Positions 33,049 through 42,469 of a DNA stretch of 64,000 nt are shown in pieces. Under the pieces are notes generated by a model. The model had not been told where the DNA came from. It searched no databases and worked only from the letters and a program-made list of their open reading frames with translations. The stretch's first letter is position 1. Every line of letters begins with the position of its first letter. Source of the DNA: Dryas octopetala (lineage: Eukaryota > Streptophyta > Magnoliopsida > Rosales > Rosaceae). Position numbers and translations under genes: made by a program. The stretch is from NCBI GenBank assembly GCA_963921425.1, contig OY992834.1, positions 19,791,923-19,855,922 on the forward strand, read 5' to 3'.

Positions 33049-33528
33049 ATGTCGATCATTCCCAACTTTCGACGCAGCAGCATCTTCGACCCCTTCTCTC
33101 TCGATCGCTGGGACCCATTCAAGGATTTCCCATTCCCTTCCTCATCACTGTCTGCTTTCCCCGAATTTTCTCGGGAAAATTCAGGTTTTGTGAACACGAG
33201 GGTGGACTGGAAGGAGACCCCAGAAGCCCATGTGTTCAAGGCAGACCTTCCGGGGCTGAAGAAAGAAGAGGTGAAGGTAGAGATTGAAGACGACAGGGTG
33301 CTTCAGATCAGTGGAGAGAGGAACGTAGAGAAGGAGGACAAGAACGACAAGTGGCATCGGGTCGAGCGGAGCAGCGGCAAGTTCTCGAGGAGGTTTAGGC
33401 TTCCTGAGAATGCAAAGGTCGATCAGATTAAGGCTTCTATGGAGAATGGGGTTCTGTGTGTGACAGTTCCTAAAGCGGAGGTCAAAAAGCCTGATGTCAA
33501 AGCCATTGAAATCTATGGTGGAAATTGA
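33049..33528 (+). CDS. Class I cytosolic small heat-shock protein, copy 3
   Basis: Intact 159-residue paralogue with the family's alpha-crystallin domain and C-terminal I-E-I motif. Conserved Arg117 is present. Private changes are S137C in the GVLSVTVP core strand and S156Y next to the I-E-I motif; otherwise it matches copy 1. This is the only HSP copy whose downstream convergent partner is an intact CNL (35528-39304). The start is the second in-frame ATG. The 3' ends of the two coding regions are 2.0 kb apart and the CNL 3'-UTR extends toward this gene. Confidence 0.95.
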   Translation: MSIIPNFRRSSIFDPFSLDRWDPFKDFPFPSSSLSAFPEFSRENSGFVNTRVDWKETPEAHVFKADLPGLKKEEVKVEIEDDRVLQISGERNVEKEDKNDKWHRVERSSGKFSRRFRLPENAKVDQIKASMENGVLCVTVPKAEVKKPDVKAIEIYGGN

Positions 33529-34398
33529 GGAACTAAGATCGTCTCTAGTAATGCATGTTGAAATTTATGAAATGTGTGGTTTCTTGTAAAATTATGACTT
33601 GTGCATTTTCAATTTGATATGTTTGATTGCCAATGACTAGAGTCACCTTGTTTAATCGTATTTTGTTAATTATGGGTTCAAGCAATTTCAATTATCTTGT
33701 AACGCTGTGTTTTGGGTCTTGTGGGCTTTGGTTGGTTCGTTTCCAAATGCTATTAAGATAATATTTGAATATGCTCTGGTTGGTTTCTTATATCTCCTAT
33801 GCTCTCCATAACTCATTTTTAAGTTTAAGAAGGAAGAAGACAAGGTCTAGTAACTGTATGAAAACATTTTTCATGTTGTTCAAACATGATTAATTTAGTG
33901 AATTTTCTTGGTAGATGGAAAATGTCTTTGCTTCACATATTCCAGAGCTAAATCTCCTAATGGAAGTTGCAGCCCTCTATTGATTTTTCCAAAAAGCACA
34001 AATAATTCTAGTTTTCTTATTCTCTTTGGGCCTTTGTTATGATCTAGATCTATCCTGGTATTTATTTTTTTTCCATCTCTTTGTTAGTGATCTTGGATGT
34101 GTTGTACTTAGTTTTTTGAAATTTTAGTAAGATCCAAATTTTTTACTGCAATATGATAGTTTGAAGGGCTGTAAAGATATACCTGCAATTTTTGACTGCA
34201 GAACAAAGCAGTTACAGGTTATGCAATTATATTGCAGGAGGCCAATTGGTGCCACTCTACTTTTCACATCTTCAACACACACATGTTGTACTTAGATGCC
34301 TTACTAGTATAATTTTTTCCCAGTACATATAATCTGCTGCTTCATAATGAGAAATAAAAAACACACTTGTGACAATTGTTTTTGTAGACAAACAAAAA
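33529..34398. other. HSP copy 3 3'-UTR and flank; no further gene
   Basis: Colinear with 8756-9790 and 25756-26720, but about 90 bp shorter near 33780 and with small indels. It lies between the HSP stop and the end of the CNL 3'-UTR. Confidence 0.6.
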
Positions 34399-35527
34399 GC
34401 TATGTACAGCGGTAAACCCTCCTCTGGCTATGACATGTAAAGAATCCATGCAAATGAAAAGCTGTGCAAGAGAAGGCATGTTGTCCTGCAAAACGACCAC
34501 CAATTTAGCATTTCAGACTTAAAAAGGATTTAAGTTGTGATCAGCATCGTCTTTGATGCCAATAAAGGACCAACCCCAATGAGAAATAACTTGATACAAT
34601 CAGAACTTACCAAAAGTAAAGAGCAGGATGCCGCAAATTAGACAAAGTCCAATCCAATTAGTACCTTTCTTCTTCCTAACTTCACATCTCTCTTGGCACG
34701 CACATATCTGTAAGCCATCCACCAGGACTGAGCAAAGAAGAGAAAAAGAAAATAATCAAAATCAGTAAGGCTAAAATTAAACCAAATGAGGAAATCAAAA
34801 CCCAATTTCTTTCAAATATATTAGCCATTAACCTCAAATATAATAAGAACTCCAAAAGGACTTACAAGTAAGCTTCTTTGGATGTTTTTGGCCTCTTCTT
34901 GAGCCTTTGGGTATGTTTACAGCACTACATGATCACCCCTTCTCTTACTTAATCTGACAGAAAGTATTAGCAACTGAAAAGTTGAGAGCAAAATTAGCAA
35001 ACTGTTAAATGATCATGAAAGCAACAACCACAAAGCTCTCTAATTATAAATAAATTACTTCTTCACAAATTAACTTGTTATCTACAGGTTAGGAAAAATT
35101 CAAAATGCATATCACCAGCTTAAGTTAAGCACTTTGGTGATTTTGGGAGGCCACAGTTCAATTTTCAACTTAATTTGTTTTGTTTAAGCTTTGTGATTAT
35201 ATTATCGAAAAAGTATTAAAATTAGATTAAGATTTCCTTGTCGCAGTCATTTGGTTTCCAAGGAAGTTTCTGTAGATGCATGTAAATATTGATAAGAAAT
35301 AATTACAAAAGAAAAATTCAGAAATAATTATCAATAATGCTAATATTGATAAGAAATAGTGAATAATATGATATAAGCGTAAATTTTGTCTTCAAACAAT
35401 ATACAGGGGTATAAATTGTATGCAGCGAAATAAAATTAATAGATAAAAAACAAGCAGTGGTAGGTACATACCTGACTCTGGTTTTAGAGTTGAGAGTGAA
35501 ATGAAAACCATAACTTTTTGTGAGAGC
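34399..35527 (-). other. Spliced 3'-UTR of the intact CNL gene (inferred exons)
   Basis: Strong plant splice signals follow the CNL stop on the minus strand: donor CAG/GTATGTACC ending an exon at 35472, acceptor TCTGTCAG then exon 34953-34866 with donor CTT/GTAAGT, acceptor TTTGCTCAG then exon 34727-34665 with donor AAG/GTACTA, and acceptor TTTTGCAG starting a last exon at 34485. The same signals are conserved in the other units. The first junction lies about 56 nt after the stop. Transcript evidence is needed to confirm. Confidence 0.5.
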
Positions 35528-38500
35528 TCATATGATCACTTCCTCATCTATCTTTATGCAAGGAATGCGAGCTATCTTGGCCCAATCTTCTCCTGTCTTA
35601 TTTTTACAGTATCTTTTTTTCAGAGTTGAACATCTGGAGATTCCGAGAAAAGAAATAGACGCCAGCAAACCCTCTCCTGGCAGGGATTCGAGATTCGGAC
35701 AGTTATGGAATTGTAGGCTTTGAAGAGAAGTGAGGTGTTGAAGTCCCTTTCCGTTCAAAGATTTCAGGCTTACGTCAGAGATCGAGAGAGTGTTGAGAGT
35801 GGTAGGGAGCAGCTGTTCCTTGAGCAACGTCTCCAACAGATGCTCAGTTCCTTGAATATAGAGTGATTGAAGGGAGACAAGTCCTTGCAAACCCCACTCC
35901 GCTGAAGGCCTCAGTCTGTCACAATCTGCAAATATTGAAAATGAACGTAGGTTGGGAGGCAAACCCCCTTCGGAAATTGACACATTTGGAAGATTCTGTA
36001 TGTCCAAATATTGAAGGGCGGTGAGGGTGTGAATTCGTTCGGGCAATGACTTCAAATTCTGGCATCCAGTGACTATAAATGCTCTCAGGTTGGGAGTGGG
36101 CAATCCTCCGTGGGGAAAAGAGACCAGATTTGGACACTCCCTGATTTGCAAGTGCCTGAGATTTTCATCAACTCCTTCAATGGAAAGGGATTCCAGATTC
36201 ATACAGCCCCTTATTAAAAGAGTGCTAAGTTTGGGAAAAATGCCCAACGGGTAGGACCTCAGTGAATCACAGCTATCAAGTATCCACAATTCCCCAAGTG
36301 ATGTCAATTTGGCCATCATCTCATGAGGTAGGAATTCTAATCTCCTACAATTTTCTATACGAAGATATTCCAACGTAGTAGGTAGACCATCTCTAGGGAA
36401 CGACAACAGGGATGGACAATTATTGAGAGTCAAGCGTACAACACAGTTGCTGCTATGCACCAGTTGCTTGGGCAAGCACTCTATATCACCAAAATTTCCA
36501 ATCCCAAGGTTCCCAAGAGATGACATGTACTCTGTTCTCGGACCTAGTAATGATAACAGATGCGGGCATCCAACCAACCTCAATTCTTCAAAAGAATATT
36601 GTTGTAAGTAGTCCATGTTAAGGGTTGTAGTGGCCCTTTCGTATAGAACCACACAATTGATCACTGAAAGTTTTTGCAAGTAAGGAAGATGATTAGGCAA
36701 GTTTCCTCTCAGCTTCGGACAATTATATAAATTCAGCTCCTGGAGACGAGGAAAATCTGGATATTCACCTCCACTTGCCTGCCATTCCTCCCATTCAAGC
36801 ATACCTTGAAACGTGAGCTTCTCCAGAGATTGAAACGGCTGAAACCCATTGCCATAGAACTCAGGACCGATCTTCCTAACAGATTTCATCGCAACGATAG
36901 TGAGCTTTTTGACAGCAGGTAGTTGCCCAAGTGGTGGCAAAGATAAACAATAGTTGAAACCATTGAGATGCATGACTTTTATGTCAGAGAAGGAAGAGTC
37001 ACCCACCCAATTTGGGAAGCTGGTTCCACCATAAAATTTTATGGTCAGTTTCTCCAAATTTATGGGAGGACGTAGCTTCTCAAGTACATCTCTCTCCTTT
37101 TTAGAATCATCAGTATCCTTACCCCATTCCAACGTTAACTCCTTGAGATCATTCTTTTCCTTCAAATTGGCATGCGAGGCATCCATAACATCAACTACAT
37201 TTTGCAGCTTTAGAATAGAAAGGCTTCCCCGAAGATACCGTAACTCCCTCAATTCTGTAAGGTTTGATCCAATTGAATTGCCAACAACAAATGTAGTCAA
37301 CGTTCTCAAACTTTTTAGTCTACCCATTTGCAATGGCATCTCTTTTATGTTAGTTCCACGAAGATCAAGATGACGTAAATTAATTAATTTACTCATATCT
37401 CCAGGCAATTCATTGAGAGAGAAACAATTTGACAATAGTATTGTTTGCAAATTGCATAGAGAACACACTATATCAGGTAACCTTTTGATTGCAGTAGAGG
37501 AAAGATCCAAGTAGCGCAAGTGAATGAGATTACCAATAGAATTAGGTAACTCAGTGATATTGATATAGTTTGATAATGACAGCACTCGCAGACATCTTTG
37601 TGTTAGCACGAAATCATGTGAAACTCTTTTGCTTACATAAAATTGTTGCCAAGATGTATCCAAATTTAAGGGTAGGAAGGTCCGCAAACACTTAACCCTG
37701 TTTAATGGCTCAAATTTTGACTCGGTATCAAATTGTTCTTGAACATATGATAAATGACGACTTGTTTTGGGAACTTCATTTGATTCCTTCCCTTCTATTC
37801 TAAAACAAAATCCCTTAGCAATGAATACAGCCAAGTCATTAATGAGATCATGCATTGTGAAACTTGATTCTTTTGACTTTTTAAATAGTGATCGTGACAC
37901 TATCTGATCAAAGTATCTCTTAGCCACCTCTTCCATTCTAGTGCCATTATCAATTTCTGGAATCAAACCTTCTGCTATCCAAAGTAAAACTACGTCTTCC
38001 TTCTTGAATTCATAGTCCTTCGGAAAAATTGAACAATAAACAAAACATTGTTTTAAATGGGCCGGGAGATAATGGTAGCTCAATCCTAGAGCGGGGAGAA
38101 TATAACTTTTATCATCGTACGATAGCTGCCAAATATTGCTTTTCAATATGCTATTCCATTCCCCATAATCTTTGTTGCAACGTAACAAACCCCCAAGTGC
38201 TTCTGCAGCCAGAGGCAAACCATTACACTTACGTGCAATTTGTTTGCCAATTTCTTGCAAGTGGGGATGTGCACTGGGGTTTTCATTTGCAAATGCCTGT
38301 TTCGCAAGTAACAACCAGCAATCTTCAAGTGACAACGGTTCCAAGTACTGTATATGAACATTATTCATGATTGATGCAACTTTTTCATTCCGTGTTGTTA
38401 CAATGACCTTGCTTCCCCTTGCCTCAAAAGCAAAAGGTGCCTGGAGGCACTTCCAGTCAATAGAATTCTCATTCCAAAGGTCATCCAATACAAATAAAAA

Positions 38501-39304
38501 TTTTTTTCCCCTAACTTGTTCTGTTAGTTCACCTTGAAGAAAATCCCAGTTTGTAATATCACAAGGCTTTCTAGTGATCGACTCAATAAGGGTTTTAGTT
38601 ACCCTCATAGCATCATAATCTTCAGAAACACAAGCCCAAGATTTAAGAGTAAAATATTCTTTCACCTTGTCACCGTTGTAAAGAAGTCGAGCAAGGGTTG
38701 TCTTACCAACCCCGCCCATACCAACTATGGCAATGACAGATACATCACAGCGGCTTGCATGATCAGAAAACAACAGTCTTTCTAACTCTTTTTTATCTCC
38801 ATCCCTACCATATACAGAAGATTCATCGACCAAGGAAGTTGTTGGAGTTCCTTGTGAAACCTTACCTCCAACAACTACTCCCAGGCCAAGGATGTCTTTC
38901 TGTTTTGCAAGGTGTTCTAATTTTTCAAACGACTCTCTTATTTTAGCATTCATGCTTTGACAATAAGGATTAAAATAGGAAGTAGAGAGGAAGTTCAACA
39001 CCTGGGTTAAATTGTGGGTTTGATCATATTCAGCTTCAGAGTTGATCTCATCCAGCAAGTCCTCTGCATCTAAGACAGTATGTTTGACCTCATCAAGCCA
39101 CTTTCTCACAGCAGGGTTGACAATTTGCTTCTCCTCTGCATCATTGAGCACTGCAGAAAGGCCAAGCAGTGTGATATCCAGTTTCTTCAGGAGTGAATCG
39201 TCGAGCTTCTTCCTCCGAAACAAGTCGATGAAGTCGCGTGAGGCAATCCTGTCACACAACACCTGGATGGAAGCAGTGAGCAGAGCCTCTCCAACCAGAG
39301 CCAT
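35528..39304 (-). CDS. Intact CNL (CC-NB-LRR) disease-resistance protein, RPP13-like 1 type
   Basis: Single-exon 1258-residue intracellular immune receptor that detects pathogen effectors and triggers defence. Domains in order: Rx-type coiled coil 1-170 with EDLLDEI at 81-87; NB-ARC about 175-500 with P-loop GMGGVGKTT 195-203, RNBS-A FTLKSWACVSE near 218-228, kinase-2 FLFVLDDLW 269-277, RNBS-B GSKVIVTTR 297-305, GLPL 362-365, RNBS-D CFVYCSIFPKDYEF 420-433 and MHD 484-486. LRRs run from about 535 to 1215, then the family tail GEDWAKIARIPCIKIDEEVII. All motifs needed for ATP/ADP switching are present. The start gives the standard MALVGEALL N-terminus. It differs from the 18422 copy mainly in LRRs and has one fewer 24-residue unit near the C-terminus. 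Convergent with HSP copy 3. Confidence 0.95.
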   Translation of the reverse strand: MALVGEALLTASIQVLCDRIASRDFIDLFRRKKLDDSLLKKLDITLLGLSAVLNDAEEKQIVNPAVRKWLDEVKHTVLDAEDLLDEINSEAEYDQTHNLTQVLNFLSTSYFNPYCQSMNAKIRESFEKLEHLAKQKDILGLGVVVGGKVSQGTPTTSLVDESSVYGRDGDKKELERLLFSDHASRCDVSVIAIVGMGGVGKTTLARLLYNGDKVKEYFTLKSWACVSEDYDAMRVTKTLIESITRKPCDITNWDFLQGELTEQVRGKKFLFVLDDLWNENSIDWKCLQAPFAFEARGSKVIVTTRNEKVASIMNNVHIQYLEPLSLEDCWLLLAKQAFANENPSAHPHLQEIGKQIARKCNGLPLAAEALGGLLRCNKDYGEWNSILKSNIWQLSYDDKSYILPALGLSYHYLPAHLKQCFVYCSIFPKDYEFKKEDVVLLWIAEGLIPEIDNGTRMEEVAKRYFDQIVSRSLFKKSKESSFTMHDLINDLAVFIAKGFCFRIEGKESNEVPKTSRHLSYVQEQFDTESKFEPLNRVKCLRTFLPLNLDTSWQQFYVSKRVSHDFVLTQRCLRVLSLSNYINITELPNSIGNLIHLRYLDLSSTAIKRLPDIVCSLCNLQTILLSNCFSLNELPGDMSKLINLRHLDLRGTNIKEMPLQMGRLKSLRTLTTFVVGNSIGSNLTELRELRYLRGSLSILKLQNVVDVMDASHANLKEKNDLKELTLEWGKDTDDSKKERDVLEKLRPPINLEKLTIKFYGGTSFPNWVGDSSFSDIKVMHLNGFNYCLSLPPLGQLPAVKKLTIVAMKSVRKIGPEFYGNGFQPFQSLEKLTFQGMLEWEEWQASGGEYPDFPRLQELNLYNCPKLRGNLPNHLPYLQKLSVINCVVLYERATTTLNMDYLQQYSFEELRLVGCPHLLSLLGPRTEYMSSLGNLGIGNFGDIECLPKQLVHSSNCVVRLTLNNCPSLLSFPRDGLPTTLEYLRIENCRRLEFLPHEMMAKLTSLGELWILDSCDSLRSYPLGIFPKLSTLLIRGCMNLESLSIEGVDENLRHLQIRECPNLVSFPHGGLPTPNLRAFIVTGCQNLKSLPERIHTLTALQYLDIQNLPNVSISEGGLPPNLRSFSIFADCDRLRPSAEWGLQGLVSLQSLYIQGTEHLLETLLKEQLLPTTLNTLSISDVSLKSLNGKGLQHLTSLQSLQFHNCPNLESLPGEGLLASISFLGISRCSTLKKRYCKNKTGEDWAKIARIPCIKIDEEVII
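38701..38722 (-). promoter_or_regulatory. P-loop codons resembling a miR482/2118 target site
   Basis: Encodes G-M-G-G-V-G-K in the intact CNL; 22 nt identical to the corresponding segment at 21607-21628. Known plant microRNAs of the miR482/2118 family cleave NB-LRR transcripts here and start phased siRNA production. Presence of a matching microRNA in this species is an inference. Confidence 0.4.
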
Positions 39305-40512
39305 TGTTCTCTTCGATTCTTAGCAAAGGGTCGATATGGTTTCAATGAAGTTGGTGAACCACAGAAGCGTGTTTTAAGATTATAGCTCAATTTCGTGGAT
39401 GCGATGGAGTCTTTAGCGATTGCTTTTGTAATGAAGTGGGTCCACACGGCTAAAGCATATCATGTCCATGTCCAAATTGTCTAAAGGTGAATACAAAAAA
39501 CAGCACTAAAGTCTATAGATATATAATTTAAAATTTAAAATTGTAAAGCGGACAACAGCATGGTGAAAAGTTTGATATGATATTAGATGCTTTCGTGCTT
39601 TCATTTATAATCCATTAATTTTTTTTTTCATCAAAGATAAGTCCTAATATAGTTATTTCCAAAGTACTCTTCCAATATAAATCTTAAAGATATTTAGACC
39701 ATATAGTTGATACTTATATAATTAATTATCATATATCACAAATATGTGTTTGCAAATTAAATATAACAAAAAACTATAAACTGTAGTAACCATAATTTAA
39801 TTGTCTATCTTAAATTACTTTATGGAGTTAGGTAATGTGATTTTATAAAAGAAAGCATTTTTATATAAAAAAGATGAAAGATTATATATGAGCTGAAAAT
39901 TGAATTTATTAACCTATTTAGGACTCATCGTATAATTGATACTTGAATTTTGAATCGATTCACATTTTAATATTTTAACTTTAATATATTTCAATCAAGC
40001 ACTATCGGTTTATATATAAATAACGATTAAAAAATTATTTGACGAGTAGTGTTTAAACTTTGAACCCTTGTTTTTTTTCCTCACTTTCTGATATTTCTCC
40101 TTATGACTTGCTGCTCACACCAAAAGAAAATTCCTGATAGACTGATATATATAGCTACTCTTGTTGCTTCAGCAATACTCAATTTCGAATTGAGTGTGAG
40201 TCTTTGTGTGAGACCAGACCAATAGTAATTGCTTTTGTAATCAGGATTATGGGAGGTCCCTTCTTCATTGAGTGAAAAATCATGCAATATGTCACCAAAA
40301 AAAACAAAATATATCATGCAATAATTAATTTCAAAGGACTTATTGAATAATGAATATTAGTTCAACATATGTATCACAATTGTCGGTTGACTTTAAATTG
40401 GGTAGGTTGGTAGGTGGATCACACGACACAGCCAAAGATGAATAGTCTTGTTTTGGTCAGAAAAGATGAGTAGTCTAGTTATTAACTTATTGTACTCTGC
40501 TGCTGGTGTGGC
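39305..40512. other. CNL 5' flank; array right end
   Basis: 39305-39500 is nearly identical to 13739-13930 (promoter side of the mini-gene). 39640-39930 matches 7740-8045 upstream of HSP copy 1, but similarity stops at about 39930, just where an HSP heat-shock element would start. 40380-40490 resembles 22590-22680. No gene seen. Confidence 0.65.
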
Positions 40513-40520
40513 CCGTATAA

Positions 40521-41657
40521 CAAGGAATAAAATTTCGGGTTTTGAAAAAGTTTTGATAAAATTTCAATGAAAATTTTGAAGATTTTTAAATTTCGACAAA
40601 AATTAGACGGAAATAACAGAAATTGCTATCAAAATACAGAAATTTTGAATGAAACGTTACCATATGTTTATTTAACATATTATCTACTATATTGATAAAA
40701 AAACATTGAAAAAAACCAAATTATATGGTAGGTTTCATGAAATATGTGATAAATATAATGTGCACTGGAAGCAAATACTATTAAATAAAATTAATATAAT
40801 GAATAAATAAAATTAGTATATTTTTTATACTCTATAATTTATACATTAAACTCTATACTTTATATGCCCTGATATTACATTAAACCTTATATACTCTATA
40901 TTATTTAGGATATGGTATAGGATATTAGGATTTATGTCTTTTAGAGTATTTTTTATATAGAAATGTATTATGATTTAGGGTTTGAAGATAACTAAACGAA
41001 ATTCCAAAAGAATCAAATGAAACCCCAAACTCTTTTTTTTCTTTCCAATTGCCCAAAGACCTCAAACCCTTTTTTTTTTCTTTTTTCTTTTTTTTTTCTT
41101 TTCTTTCCTTTTCTCTTTTTTTTTTCTTTCATTTTCTCTTTTTTTTTTTCTTTCCTTCCCGTGTTCTACTTCTTCCCGTGAGTCATGTCATGTCATGACT
41201 TTCTTCTTTTCTTTTTTTTTCTTTTCTTTCATTTTCTCTTTTTTTCCTTTCCTTTATGGCTTCCACTTCACTTTCTTCTTCCCTTTCATTCATCTATCTC
41301 CCAGTCCCAAGCTTGCAGCCAGTTGTAGCCAGCATCCAACACAGATCAGAAATTTCATGTTCTTGCCAAGAAGTTCTTCCCTCTCATTTCTCTCTGCTCT
41401 CTGCTCTCTCTCCCTCCCCTGATCTCATCCTCCTTCTCTTCCCCGATCTCATCCTCCTTCTCCTCTCCCTCCCCGATCTCCTTCCCTTTCTTGGCCGCCC
41501 AGATCTGGAAGGAACGGTGGTCCGGTCACACGCCCAAATCTCCCTCCCTTTCTCATCCTCCTTCTCTGTGAGCAAAATTTCGGCGAAATATTGACGAAAA
41601 AGTGACGAACTCGTGTTAAAATTTCCATACCCCGCAAAAACGAAATTTAACTCCATG
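40521..41657. mobile_element. AAATTTCG-family TIR element, member 2
   Basis: The ends are CAAGGAATAAAATTTCG and the reverse complement of CATGGAGTTAAATTTCG. Flanks show only an imperfect duplication (CGTATAA / CATATAA), so the insertion is older or the ends have shifted. Internal similarity to members 1 and 3 is clear (ACCATATGTTTATTTAACAT, GGTTTCATG). A long T/C-rich stretch lies at 41030-41250 and a C/T-rich stretch at 41390-41560. Non-coding. Confidence 0.75.
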
Positions 41658-42469
41658 CATATAATTCATGTGCATTATTGGAAGTGAGTAAAATTTGGAT
41701 TTTGGCAAGAATTGAAAATTTTGATGAATTTTAAATTTGATAAAATTAGACATAAATCACGAAAATTATTATCAAAATACGAAAATTTTGAATGAAACTT
41801 TACCATATGTTTATTTAACATATTATCTACTACATTGATGAAAAACATTAAAGAAATTAAATTATATAGTAGGTTTCATGTGATATAAGATAAATATAAT
41901 GCACGCTGGAAGCAAATATTGTTAAATAAAATTACTATATTGAATAAAGTAAATTAGTATATTTTTTATACTCTATAATCTATACATTAAACCCTATATA
42001 TTCTATAATTTATATTCTATATTCTTTAGAATATCCTATAAGATAGTAAGGTTTAGGCCCTTTAGGGTATTTTTATTATTTTTTATATAGAAATGTATTA
42101 GGGTTTAGGGTTTGAAAACAAATAAATGAAACCCCAAAAGAGCCAAACAAAACCCCAAACCCTTTTTTTTTCTTTCCAATTGCTCAAAGGCCCCAAACAT
42201 TTTTTTTTTCTTTCCTTCCTTTTCCTCCCGTGACTTCTTCTTCCCTCTCATTTCGATCTCTCTCTTAGTCCCAAACTCCCACTACGCATCTCTTCTCTCT
42301 CCTCCATCTTCCTCCTTCATCATTCTCTTCTTCCTTCTTCCTTCTCCGATCTCCCTCTCTTTCTCCTCTCCCTCCCTGATCTCTTCTATCTCCCAGATCT
42401 CTTCTTTCTCTTCTCTCTCCTCCCTCCCCAATCACCCTCTGACTCTTTCTCTGATTTTTTGCCTCCAGC

